Assembly (NCBI GenBank): GCA_013397115.1
Contig: VWZW01002451.1
Span: 1 to 64,000, forward strand
Source of the DNA: Edolisoma coerulescens
Taxonomy: Eukaryota > Chordata > Aves > Passeriformes > Campephagidae
Length of the DNA: 64,000 bases
Reading direction: 5' to 3'
Numbering within the stretch: position 1 is the first letter of the stretch; each line of letters starts with the position of its first letter. The notes under the pieces are model-generated. The model saw nothing but the letters and a program-made list of their open reading frames with translations, had not been told where the DNA came from and did no database searches. The translations under genes and the position numbers were made by a program. Shown one piece after another: positions 1 through 12,900 of this stretch.

Positions 1-28
1 CGCACTGCGGGCAGCGCGGCCCCGACAT
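1..28 (-). CDS. possible first codons of a gene leaving the window to the left
   Basis: On the minus strand an ATG at 28-26 has G at -3 and opens a frame reading MSGPRCPQC up to the edge, inside a CpG island. I do not recognise the protein. Only nine residues are visible, so this is a guess from promoter context and the start codon, not from homology. A chance ATG in GC-rich DNA is a real alternative. Confidence 0.2.
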
Positions 29-350
29 GCCGGCAGCCCGCGCGGCCCCTCACGGACGCTCCGCCGAGCATTCCCGCCGGGAACGCCTCGCGCCGCCCCA
101 CACCACGGGGTCGTTCCCGCCCCGGAGCCGCCCGCCCCGTGAGGGGCGCGGGGGCCGCCGGGGGACTCCGCTGCTGCCTCTACCGCCGCTCCTCCTCCTG
201 CCAAGGAGGCTGGAGGGGGCCTGGCAGCCCCCTTTGTCTCCGTCTCCCTCACCGAGGCGCGCAGGGACGGGCCCGCTTCTCCCCTCCTCTGGAACCTGCG
301 GGGTTGTCTCAACCGGTTGTGTGGGAAATGGCTCCTTCCCACCCCACCGC
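1..350. promoter_or_regulatory. CpG-rich island at window edge
   Basis: The first 300 or so bases are very GC-rich with dense CpG, unlike the AT-rich remainder. That is typical of a vertebrate housekeeping promoter and first exon. The CpG density falls off by about 350. Which gene it serves cannot be told from this window. A minus-strand ATG at 28-26 suggests a gene running off the left edge, but a plus-strand non-coding first exon is also possible. Confidence 0.6.
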
Positions 351-3289
351 CGGTAGATCGTGTTTCCACTTCTTCTAGTTCAAAACTCCCAGGTTTACCG
401 CCTGACTGGCCTCTGCAGCCCCTCTGCCGGTCTGCTGGATGCCTTCAGGCCTTGGTGGTTTTTCCTTCGGTTCAGTGGAGAACTCGCCGCACAGCTGAGC
501 GAGAGCGGTGAAACTTTAAGAGACACTGCAAGGCGACTGCCCACCGGGACGGGCCGATGGCTGTCTCCATTCACTGCACCTGGGAATTAGGAATGCTGCA
601 AAAGGAAGGCTTTGAAAGCCCAACGTCAGTGAGGCCCTGCATGATGCCCCTTGGACTTTGATGGCATCTACACGCTTGTTTTTGTCAGTCTGATGTGTAA
701 GCTCTTCAAGGGCTGAAACCAATTTCTCTTGTTTTGAAAAAACTCTTTTCTATAAAGCCTTCCCTAGTGTACCACATTCAGCGCTTAATGATTGAACTTT
801 TTACCAGCCTCTCCATTAGTTTGCCCAGGACATTCAGTATCATACCTATCCCATCCTGCTGGCCCTTTTGAATACCAAGGTAATGTGAAGAGCATTTGAG
901 ACTAATGGAATTTCAGTTCCCGAAGTCAAAAATCAAAACAAAGGAAGATCTCCAGTCAGGTTTTTGTTTTTAGAACCACAGAGTCCATTTACAGAGCAGT
1001 AGATAAATACTTAATATCTGTACACAACACAAGTAAATATTTCCTCTGTAACAGATCTTAACATCCCCCTGATGCACAATGGCTTAACACAGAAATCATC
1101 TTCTTCTGATACACTCAAGCATTTCTGTGTCTGTTATGTTGTAAGACAAGATCAAAGTTTTAGGTCATGATGAAGTGTTTACAACCTCAAAGCCAATCAA
1201 AAGAAGAAAGGTGTTCCAACAGCCTTCTTCAGATTAACTGTTAGCAGTTAACTATAGCAGTGGTTGCTACGGAGGTTAGAGGATAGAAGCTGCAGTAATT
1301 GTGAGAGAAGATGACTTGATAACAATAGTAAATATTGTCACAAAGAAAGACTGGTACTATTTAATCATGCTGGAGGAAAGAAAAGTAAATGGCCCTGTAA
1401 ACGTGGGTGTGGGAAGAAAACAGGGGAAGAGTCATAATGCCACATTTGTGCAGAAAAGGTGAGCTACCTAGAGAATGGCAGCATTTTCCATCGCTTCAGA
1501 GAGATGGTGGAATAAGCCATGACTGGCAGTGGCAGAGGAAATCTGAGGATACAGTCCAGCTGATCTGATCTGATCACCTGCCCCGCCACTAATCAGGCTG
1601 GAGCACAGGTTGCTGCTGAGAAATGTATTTATTGGTTACCAACACAAAGCAGGAGCACCCTCGGCATGATTAGAGGAAGTTGTAGTGAAATGGGCTGGAG
1701 AGAATCATCAAGGGAGCCCCGTGAGACTCAGGAAAAGAAAGGAAAAGCAGAAATGCAGAAAAAAATACACCCAAAAAACTAACCCAGTGACCCACAAAAC
1801 AGGAGCTGCATTAGTACAAACTCATGATTCACTTTGGTTACTTTCCCCATAATATTGCTTTCTTGGCTACTGTCAGCCAGTGGAGGAAGCCCCTGTGCCA
1901 TAACGTCCTAAATTGTGGAAGGCAACTGAATGGACATGTAAACTGGAGCTCTGTGAATATCTTCAATTAAGCATATTGGTCTGCAAAGCATCACAAGAAC
2001 TTGACTGAGAGACCCTCTCCCATCTTGGATTATTCAGAGTTTGCTTTGTAACTGGTCAAAACTTAAAGATGAAAAAAACAGTGAGTTAATTTATATACAC
2101 CAAAGGGCAATAAAGGAGCAGTTATATAAATGAAACAATGAAAATGTCATCAAAATCACACCAATGTTTTCCTTTTGCCGCAGGAATTGATGGATGGTTA
2201 ATTATCCTCATTTGACCCAGATTTACTTGAAATGAAGTCCTCTTTAAACTTGTTTTCCTGCTCTTATTGTTAATGATGTCTATCAGAGCCTCCCAGAGTA
2301 GTTGCTCTGAGTGATCTGTTCTTTCCCTACCTCACTTTCCCTGCCAGCTCCTTCCTCTTTTTCCTGTTTATCTGCTTCTCATTTCCTGTCATTAGCCCCT
2401 AGATCATTACACAGAGATAGGGAAGATTTGATGGTTTCCTTCTCCCTTCTCTTCAAAGGCTTCTGACTAATATTTCTATTGTATTTCCTAATTTGCCTCT
2501 TCTGGGGAAAGCTTTATGCTGCTTTCCCGTTTATATTTTTCTGAAGGAATACTGGTAAAACTTTTTATAGCATGTTAAAAAAAAATCTTTAAAGCATAAT
2601 TTCCTTCCTAGACTCTGTGAGCAGTGTGAATATAGCCCATTTATTACATTTGGAATTGGATGCCTCATGCTTTCCTGTCCCTATTTACTCTGATAATTTT
2701 AGGGAGCTGTTTCTGGATATCCTGCCATAAGAAACAAATAAACTGAAAAAGTGGTGAAACAGAAGTCATTAGTGAACAGGATTGCAGAAAAGTCCAAGAT
2801 GACCTGTTGACAGAAAACTGAGAACTTATCAAAGTGCCCAAGCCTAGCTTAATGGCAGCCAGAGGAGTGTGGAAAATGGCTTATTTGGGGAATTCACAAA
2901 GAATAGAGAAGTAGAACAGACTGTTAGCTTCTTTCCTGTTGACCAATAAGTCCAATTTTGCTGTGGATTTGTCAGCCTGGGGAGCTACTGTGTTTCAGAG
3001 ACTTCTCTGAACATGGCAGAGCTGCCAGGCTTGGTCTGGGAGTACTTGATGCATCCTTGTTTCTGTGCAAACTGTTTCCAGCTACCCAGCTGACAGCTCT
3101 TCCCATTTATATCAACCTCATCCAGAAAATCCAACAAAGGACTTACAAATATCTCCCAATTTAGGCAGAATCTCTCCCTCACTCAGCTAAAGATGCATTT
3201 GAAATTATGTGGCATTTGACTGGTGAGAGGAGCATTTCTGTACTGTTCTTTCAGCTTCTTGTCCAAGAGTCTATTATCTATTAAGGTAC

Positions 3290-3430
3290 AGAGGCTGGTG
3301 TCATCCCCAGCCCTCACTTCCTGCATCCAGCCTGATGTCCAAGGGCTCACTACACTCTGGGTAAAGAATTTCTTCCTATCATCTAATCTAAATCTCTGCT
3401 CTTTTAGTTTAAAACCATGGAGGTTTTAAA
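3290..3430 (-). mobile_element. CR1 LINE fragment
   Basis: The stretch reading like tctgggtaaagaatttcttc followed by atctaatctaaatctc and ending near aaaaccatgg is the antisense of the region near the CR1 ORF2 C-terminus, common in bird genomes. It is diverged and short. The sense strand of the element is minus. Confidence 0.75.
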
Positions 3431-4547
3431 AGGAGGTGCCATTTGACCTTTGCTTGTGCTGGGCCTCAAACACACACAAGTAAATTGCCCCAAGCCCAAA
3501 CCTCACATGACAACATTTCTGCAAGCTGATGGCACATGGGGGAACATGACAGCTGCAGCAGAAGGACAGCACTGATCCCCTCCTTGGGGACACCACTTGG
3601 GACAGAGAGGGAGGACTTCTGTGCTGGGATTTCTCACAGACTTTCTACAAGGCATTTCTAGGGGAACTCTTCAAAGAAACACCGTCACTACCAAATGTCT
3701 CCTTCCCGCATATACACTCTCTCTTTTAAACTTGCCAGTAGCTTTTTCTCTTCAGGCTTGTGTTGAGCTTTGGAGACAAAACTAAACTGAATCTCAAGTT
3801 ACCTCATTTAACGTAAGCCCATGTATCTTCATTTTCATGCCAGACTCCAAAGTACATTTCTGTGAGCTGCTGCTGTCACACATCACACTTGTGCTCCAGC
3901 AGGACTTCAGCCACTGCAGTGTAACCTGGGGGAGGTCACGGAAGAAGGCAGAAAAACGGCACCCCTGGAAGCATAAATCTGTGCCCCTTCCATTAGTCAG
4001 TGAGCAACAATCATCACGCACAGGGGCTTGGCTTAACCCTGAAATAGCAGACTGGAAGAAGATAGGGTATGGAGATGTGGTAACACTTGAAACACAGAAA
4101 GCAAGCAGCAAAAGAGATGGGTGGATCTCTCTTGTCCTCCAGATTTGCGACAGGAAACACAGAGTTTGAAGTGGTCAAGCATTATTCCTTTCAGTTGGCA
4201 GCAGCTCTTTGCAGCTGCAGCCAAACCACTCAGCAACACAGGCGTTGTGCAGACTTGCCCTTGCTGTGGCTTGTGACCAGGCATTCCTGTGTTCCCCTCC
4301 TCCCGGCAGCTTTCCAGCCACCTGCTGCCACTTTCAGCTTTCTGCTGCTATATATATTCTTTTTAATCTCTCCTGAACCCTGCCTACATTTTCTGAAGAG
4401 AAGATGAAATTTGGATTTTTTCCAAGGAGGCTTTTCTAAGGAAGCAAGTTCTTTGTGATGTCAGGACATTAATCTTTTTTACCTCCCCTTCAGCCATATT
4501 TGAGGCAGGGAAGTGATCTGAAAGGCTGCAAGTTTCTACACGCAAAA

Positions 4548-4727
4548 GGTCACAGAATCATTGAATACCCTGAGTTGGAAGGGGCCCACAAGGATCACTG
4601 AATTCCAGTTCCTGCACAGGCTGGCCCTGCACAGGACAGCCCCAAGAATCACAGCATGTACCTGAAAGTATTGTCCAGTCGCTTCTTGAAGTCTGTCAGG
4701 CTTGGTGCTGTGACCACTTAATACTCA
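4548..4727 (-). mobile_element. CR1 LINE 3' end fragment
   Basis: It begins with the antisense CR1 tail (tcacagaatcattgaatac, then gagttggaaggggcccacaa) and continues through the aggcttggtgctgtgaccac segment. This is a typical 5'-truncated CR1 3' end. Its sense strand is minus, and it resembles the copy at 38140. Confidence 0.85.
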
Positions 4728-6497
4728 CACTGAGAAGACAATGGAGTTATTATTGTTCTTTCCCTTCGCTGCTGGGACCATGAGACAGAAGGATATCCCA
4801 GTATGGTATTTCACTGAGATGCAGCTAGGAACAGAAATCTGACCTTGCAGCAGGGCAGTGAGAGCAGGGCATTCACTTAGATGAGACTTGTGGTCAGCAG
4901 GAGGCCTGACAAAGCATACTTTTATGCATATATGTACACACAAAGAAATATAAAATCTGTTTGCCTGCAACAGGTGTGCAGGAAGACCAGCTCCCTGCAG
5001 GAGCAGATGTCAGTCTAATGAGAGTCAGCGTTTTGTTTCAGACAGGTACAGGCCAGCCTGCTTATCAGACAGCAAAGCTGGAGCTGCCGAGTCGAGTTCT
5101 AGCAACAGCTGCAGTTTGTTGCTTGGTCTAGAACAGACAAAAAAACAAACTCCCCAAAAAACTCCCTGCACTAAGAGTTTCTCCGACGCTGCCTTGAGCT
5201 TTGCACTAGCCTTCAGCATTCCAGCAAACACACTTCCATGACATCTGAGGGACAGCTCGTTTTTAACCATGGAACACTGTGTGACCCCAGCCTGCACCGC
5301 AGGAAGTCACAGGCTGTGGAGGAGGTGGTGGGAGGTGACTGGAGACATCTGGAGTGGAAGTGTCCCTCCCACCTAGAGACTTCCATGTTAAAGAAACTAG
5401 ACAACTCAAAAGATTAGTTCTGATCCTGTATTCTAAAAGGAATTCTCAGACTAATTACAGAGCATTTGTAGCAACGATTAGCAGAGGCAACAGCATTAAC
5501 CTGTGGGCACTATGGTTATGTGGTCCCATCCCAACTGGGGCATTCCTGTCTCTTCATGAGTTGAGGGATTTCTTCCAAGCAATTTTAACTGTTATTTCAC
5601 AAAATACAGAAATATAAACTTTCTTCACTTCCCATGGTTAACACTGGAAAAATAAACCATGGAAGTGTCAATGAACATTTGAACAGATCCTGTTTTGAAT
5701 CCCACATTTTTTAGATTTTCTAAATCTGTTCAGAAGAACCCTTCCTTTACAAAAAACAAAATGAAGCAGAAAAAAAATAAAAAGAGACGCATATTTTCTT
5801 CGTTCTCCTAAAACAGAACTGACTGAAAGGACAGAAGCTGGCTCCACCCTATCACTATCTTTAGGAGGAAATTTCAGAGTTAAAAGAAATATTAAGGCAT
5901 CTTCATCAAAATCAGTTTTTGATACTTGCAGCTATTTTCTTTCCCAGATCTGCAAATTAGTTTCATTTTCTAGATCTCCATCATAAATGGTTTTGGTCAG
6001 GTTTACAACAAGGTAAGAAACAGATAATGAAGCATTTCCTCACAGTCCTTAATTTTATTGGTAATCATCACTAATAAAATAATGATTACTCAAATTGGTC
6101 AAATAAAACCAATATAAAAACCATGGTCATTAGAATATGATAAAAACACACAGCAAACCGGCTTAATACAATTATATATATATCAGTTTTCTGTTGTAGC
6201 AAAGAGCCCATACTTTAGTACATAGCAAATAAAGATTCTGATTTCAACTTCAAATAGTCACTTTATATTTACTACAAAAATACTAAATGAGATTTTTGAA
6301 AAGCAATCCTCAAGTCCAGGTGCAATCTCTGACATGTTAACTGCAAAGAAAACACAACTTTTGGGAGCAACTGTAAACCACAGAAGGAAAAAATTCTTTC
6401 TGATGCAAATCCTTATCCCCCAGAAACAGACTGGCTTCCTAATCTCCAGGTTCCTTTTCAACACAGGTACCTTCCCTCATCTCAGTTCTTCCTGACA

Positions 6498-6503
6498 TTT
6501 TAT
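6498..6503 (-). promoter_or_regulatory. candidate polyadenylation signal for SPICE1-like gene
   Basis: Plus-strand tttatt is AATAAA on the minus strand, about 375 bases past the stop codon at 6878. A second AATAAA lies at 6054-6059. Neither is proven to be used. Confidence 0.35.
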
Positions 6504-6877
6504 TCCCATATCTTGTGCAAATAAATGCTCCAGAAGGTTTCACAGGCAATTTCCAAAACCTCCTGCCTTCAGTGTACCCAACAGAGGTATCAGGTGCTCA
6601 CTTGTAAAGCTCCAGCAGCCTGAGTTTACAACCTCATGAAAGATTTTTTTTGTGAAAAGCTGTAAGGTCACAGCAGTGTGTCCAGCTCAGAACCTCATTC
6701 CCAGGGCTTCCTAGAGTGCTGTGTAGGGCACAAATACAATAAGCACATGGACCTTTCCAAACTAATGGCACTGACATGAAAACACTTCAGAGTTAAACTG
6801 TACATTTGTAGAGGGAGACTGTGATTGTGGTTCATAAAAAAATATTTCAAAAATACAGGACTTGAGCTCATCTTCCT

Positions 6878-6928
6878 TTACATAATATGCATTGACAATG
6901 CAAACCATCCTTGTTTTTGCTTTTCTAC
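6878..6928 (-). CDS. SPICE1: SPICE1-like terminal coding exon
   Basis: The acceptor is ttcttttacag before 6928. Seventeen codons starting VEKQ and containing GWFALS end in TAA at 6880-6878. This matches the human C-terminal IEKQ...GWFALS block. It is entered in phase 0. Confidence 0.85.
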   Translation of the reverse strand, partial: VEKQKQGWFALSMHIM

Positions 6929-9900
6929 CTGTAAAAGAAGAAACCAGTTGAGATTCATACAGAGTAAATTTCCCAGAGACTTGTGTTAGGACTGTTGTCT
7001 GCCATCGGCACCATGGAGGGAGTCACACCAGCTACTTCAAGCCACATCTACCTTAGTAATTCCATATTTCCTGTCTGGGGATGTATAGTTTGCTATCAGG
7101 ATAGGGTGTCCTGGACCCTAACTCTGTTCTCTTTATCACTCCTAATTTATTAGTGTTATTTTGGATACTAGGAAATAGGTTATTCACATGTCCTCATGGT
7201 TGCTTTGAGGCCTATAAACAGCTCAGTGACTGGTTTATCAGACTGTACCCCTGCAGAGTCCCCTGTGAAAGCATCTCTCTGCAGACTGTCCTTGTCTTTG
7301 CACATCAGGAGTCACAAATCTAGACTGGGGCTTCTTCTTTACATTTGGATTTATTTGTCCTTCAGCAACTGACTTGTGCAACAGCCAGGTAAGAGCTCAC
7401 TTGCCTCTTGACTGTGTCTCTACCAGTACATCATAATCATGGCTTGAGATTCTCTGGAGCCACCAGGGAAAGACTTCCAAAGGTTTCTAGTTCTAACACA
7501 CAAAGATGTCACAGCAGAAAACGGTTATTCACTTGTAAACAACAACTCTGTGGCAGAAAATAATGAATGTCACTAGTTCTCAGTCTCTTCTTACCAATTG
7601 TCTATCATCCAAACTGCTATGAATCGATTAATAATAGCCTTGGGATATTTAAAACAGGACAGAGCTCTCCTCCCTTCATCCATCTTACGATGATCTTTTT
7701 CCTTTTATGACAACAATCAAATTTTCTGGCAGAAGATTTTTCAGTTCTCACCTTTGGTCTTTGGCTGACAGAAGTTAATTTGGCACTTTCTGACGTTGCA
7801 CTTAAGGTGAACAAGATTTGCTGGAGTCTCCTACAGACCTGGAGATATTCAAAATAAGACTGAAAAAGTGAAAAATGGAAGTGACTACTAGAATAGTATC
7901 TCTGATCCTGAGTTAGGACCCCTCATCATCAGTCTTCAACAACATGTCATCTGTCTTGTGTCAGCTTGCAGATATTTTAAATACAAACAAAGGAAGTTGT
8001 GAAAAAGCTTGGACCTTTGTCTCACTTCCACAGTGAATGTGAGAAAGTCAGGGAAAATCCACAAAGCCAAAAAACCACATGGCAATTCTCCCATTGTTTT
8101 CAATTTCTGCTGCATGGGTAATTAAGATACAAAAAAATGAAACAGTAAAGGGTGAACTTTTACCTTCTCATACTGGTCATACTGGCATGGGAAACGCTAT
8201 CATCCTTGGAGCTGTCCACAGCCACTTCCCTGGGAACAGACACTTCAACTGTCCTTGCGTTTTCTAGGCAATAAATAATTGCTTGATTCTGATGAGAACA
8301 CAGCAACACTGCACAACATTCATTTTGTTTTACCATTTTTTTCAGAGGCATCACAACCTCTTCCCAATTTCACAGAATATACAGACCAGAAATAAAACAT
8401 CAGGTTAAATATCAACCTCATACTCGCTTTCTGAAAATGACTGACATGAGGAGCAGATATTCAGAGCAACTACAATGTACACATATATAGAATGATTCTT
8501 CCACGGTTAAATTTTCTGGGTTTTTTGGCAACTAGAGGCTTAGAGACTTCTGATCTCTCTACTTTGTTCCTTTAAGATTTTACTTACCATACTGAATTTA
8601 CATTACAACAGCCAAAGAAGCATTGAAAGTGTTACGACCCAACCCATGAGTCACTGCATATGCACCTGCATGCAAATGCACACACACCGGTCCCTCCTCC
8701 CCCTCCTTCCTCTCTCCAAGTCCTTCCCCCTTTATACATCCTCTGTGGTTTCTCAAGGAGAAAGGACAGGTGTCCCAGACAGAGCATGAGTATGTGGTCA
8801 CATGCAGTTCTGCTTGTAATGACAACGATTCCATGAAAAGGTACAGCAGCCCTGACGTCCTGGAAAGTAATTTTTTTTATAGTTACTTACGGCAGATAAT
8901 CTATGAATCTTAAATCAGCAAGAATATTCCCTTAGCTAATTTACCTCTTTACATGACTGGAAGCTCCAGTTATTCCTTTCTATTAGCACTGGCAGTAACT
9001 GAGCAAGACAGTCTGATGGAAAGAGTACCCAAAAGACAAAAACTAAAATGTGATTGAGAATAGGATAACCACTCTGCCATGATTTTTAGAAGCCAGATCT
9101 TTTTCAAAGATGCTGCACAACAGAGGACTGATTAAAAAGCCCAGTGCTGCCCACCAGTGACTATCACAGAATCAATTAGGTTGAAAAAGACACCTGAGAT
9201 CATCAAGTCCAACCTTTGACTGAACATCAGCTTGTCAACTAGACAATGGAACTGTGTGCCACATCCAGTCTTTACTTAAACACTGCCAGGGATGGTGGCT
9301 CCACCATGTCCCTGGGCAGTCCATTCCAATGCCTGACAACCATTTCTGTGGAGAAATTCCTACTAATGTCCAAATGTAGCACCTGTTCTTCAGACAAGAA
9401 CACAGCAAAGAACAGATTTATCATGAAGCACGGTACTTGCAGCAGACTAATTCCTAAGAAGCTAACTTTAGGAGAGGTTTAGCTGATATGGTTTTAGCTC
9501 TCTGAAGTAAGGAGTGTTTGTAACACACAGTCATTAACAGCAAGTGTTCTGCTGACCACAACCACTGATCCAATAAGATAAGGACTCTCAAAAGGAGAAA
9601 AACATTGTCGTACTAGTTTTTGTTTCTCCTGAAGCTGGGTACTTACCAGTGTAATTCAGGGATGGGGCTGGCACAGGAGGCAGCATTGGAGGGATCATGT
9701 CAGCAGCAGCTGATTTCTGCTGGTCTATCAACTGTAACAGTTTATCCCGTGCTTCTGTACTCTGGCGATTCTGCTCTGCTGTTCTTTCCTCCAAGCTCCT
9801 CGATACCATGAGATGGCTCTACTTGGATAATGGGATAATTACTTCCAATGGAAAATTTACAATTTGCACCCTCAAGGAGGGCATACAAAATATTGCAAGT

Positions 9901-12900
9901 GCTTCCATGCATTTAGTTTTCAAACTGAAAGTGAATATAATTATTTAGCAACTCTTGTGAAAAATCTGATTTTGTCCCTTTTACTATCCTGTATCTAAGT
10001 CCGTAACTGATTAAACATTACAATATTTTATACTGATCTTACTTCAAGTAGGAAAAATACAGTTATTGTCCATATAATTTGAGGAAGTAAAAAAAAAACA
10101 AACAAAAAAACCCCAAACAAAACACCAAACCAAACCCACCAAACATCCAGCAATTAACTACAATTAAGAATACACTTAATCAGAGAGACACATATTCAGG
10201 AGGGGAAGCAAAAGCAGGTTTCTAGCAGAAGTGTCCTGGAACTCATCTTTAAGCGAGGTTTTGATTGTTTTGACCTCTTCCCCTCCCTCTCAGTAATTGC
10301 TTCCAGAAAAACAACACTTACTAAAAGTTTGCATCACCTTGTACAACCAAATGACTAAGTATTACACAACATAACACAATTAGAAAGTGACAACACAGCT
10401 TACATTTAAATAAGGAAATTTAAAATCTTTAGGATCCTTAATTGAACAGTCAGTCAGTCACTGGGATGGAACACATAATAGCAAGACAGTAGCAAGGGCA
10501 GAGATGTTTTTGTGATGTTAACTTCACTCACTGGGGTGCCACTGAGTAACTGCTCAGTTGCAGGTTAAGGTCTTTCCATGTAAACTGAAGCTTTCCAGGT
10601 CTCTCTTTCCCAAAATCTTTGGGATTTTCACAGAAGAGGACTGGCAAGACAGACCCAACAAGCACATACACTATGATCAAACATTTGCAAAAGATGTTCC
10701 TGAACTAACTTAAATCTCATGTGCTTTTGGGTCAGAGTAGCAGAAGAGATGTATGATACGGCTTTCAATACACATTTTACAAGCTTGACAAGAAGCTGTG
10801 GGTTGGTGCAGTGCTTTCACTGCTAATACTATCCAGACTACAAGAGCTTGGATCACATTGCTACACCACCTCTTTTTGCAGCATAACCTTATAAATGTGC
10901 TGCACACTTTTCAGCACCTATACACAACATAGGGCAAATAAGAGAAACTACTACTGATCTGCTTATGGAATAATAAAAAAAAAAATCACAAGTCTCAAGC
11001 AAATAAATAGTAACTGACAAGATGAAAGACAAAAAAGCACCAGTAAACTATGGGAAAGCAGATCAGCAGAAAGGAGATCCAGCCTTCCTTTTCTGTTAAA
11101 TTCTGACCTGTCCTTGTGAAGAGTCTAGAGTAGGTGCATTTTGTGTTGGGTCTGGCTGATGTAGGCAATCACTTTTGTCCCCAGAGGCACCTCTGAATTT
11201 GCTCAGTTGAGCTTTAATTTGAGCATTCTGCCGTGTGAGCTCAGCTATCTGTCCCAGCAGATCACCATTCTGAAGTAACTCTTCAGCTGTGCTGTTTTTC
11301 CCAGTGTCACCTGGGCAGGACAGATTGATTTTCGTGTGGGAACTCTCCAAGTCTTTGGCTGCAGGAGGAATTGGTTGCCTTCTAGAGATGGGACAGTTTT
11401 CCTCAGTTGTGCTCTGTGTCCTCGGGGAGGAAGGTAAGCTCCTTTCCTTGCATGGCTCTCTTTCAGTAGATGGGGAAACGGCTGCAAACACTACAAACAC
11501 AAAATAAAGGAACAGTATAGACAGTGACATGCGATCCTCACTGAAGAAACTAAGAGTGACTTTATTGCCTCAGGTTACTAATAATCAAGCAGGAATTTGA
11601 ATTGTAACATCTGGCCTGAATGGTGTTCTCTTACTGATCAAATCCACTCCGTGCAATATCCTGCTGTAAGAACTCACCAGGTTAGTATTTCCTATTGCAA
11701 ACAGTCCTACATTTAAATGATTTAATTAGAGATTGAGAGAGAAGTCACTGAGAAGATGATAAATTGGTTTGAATTTCTTAGCTGACAGATCAAATACTAC
11801 TTCTTAGTTAGTCCTCCATTTTCCAAAATTCAGTTACCTTATCTGATAAACTAAGTTTTTGTTTCAGTTCTGATATTTATATTGGGTTATTGACAAAACT
11901 TTTTAGGATACTAAAACAAAATAATACAAGACTTTTGGCATGATAATAAACTAACTACCTAGCCTCTAAGAGAAGGAAAGAGGAAACACTGTGGTCAACA
12001 AAAGTTGTTAGGTATTTTTTTGTGGTCATTATCAGCAAAGAGGTAACACACCACAGAGATATGACTCAAGTTACAGCACTGTCAGCTGCTACATGCTAAG
12101 TCCAAGCTGAATTTTGTGATCAAAACAGAAAATAGATTTTCTATGCTTCACACACCAAATAGCCCATTCCTTCACAAGCTTTAGTTTTTGCCTCTTGAGC
12201 AGAGAAGAGCACTTAAAAGTTTATACTCAAGTGTGTTTTATGAATCATTGAGCATAAAGAAACATTCATTAAGTTTAACATTTGTTGAGCCATTTAGCAT
12301 CAGTCTTAAGAGAGTAACAATATATTTTAGAGAAGTCTCAGAATACAGTTCTGTGTTGTTGTTTCAAATGACAGAAGACATCTGACAGTTCTGAAACCAG
12401 ACATTGCTCTTCATAGAACAAGACCTTTAGTTCATTTCCTCCAGATTTTTTATGTATCTCCTCACAGCACAGCAGCCCACCAAGTGGCTGAATTAGATAT
12501 AAACTTCCAATTGCCCTGCCAACTGTTTAAAAATCAAAAGGACTTTTGCTTATGGTTATGACTTGGAAAAGGCTTACAAAACAACACAGCTGAAAGGGAG
12601 GAAAAAGCAGGAAAACCCCAAAACCCACTCCTGTACCCGCCTTCTTGTCAGCCACCATCAGGGTGGCCATAGATGTAATTTTCTGCCTCTCAACAAGGAT
12701 GTTATGCAGGCCCTGGCATGTTCAGTGGGATGTATGTGGTTACAGTGACAGCTGCAGCAGGAAACAGCTCATTTTGAGAATCACAAAGGGTGCTTCCTTC
12801 TGCTCACTTCAGTAAGGATAAATGAGAAACACCTTCCTGTTACAAATAGGGTTAGTGAATTGGCTTCTGTATGTGAATGTTAGGAAGTTTTGTTAATTAA

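Larger units (their letters stand above)
651..6050. other. intergenic stretch, no gene seen
   Basis: No exon with family resemblance and splice signals was seen on either strand. The stretch is mostly unique AT-rich DNA and carries two short CR1 tails, near 3290-3430 and 4548-4727, listed separately. Short open frames here have no recognisable domains. Confidence 0.5.

Noticed and set aside
27..356. 109-codon plus-strand open frame in the CpG island
   Set aside because: An Arg/Pro-rich frame of this kind is expected by chance in CpG-island DNA, with no recognisable domain.
7617..7751. Read-through C-terminus of the SPICE1-like exon ending at 7617
   Set aside because: A strong donor (CCAAAG|gtgaga) lies at 7752, and the next exon matches the known SPICE1 C-terminus, so the read-through frame is intron.
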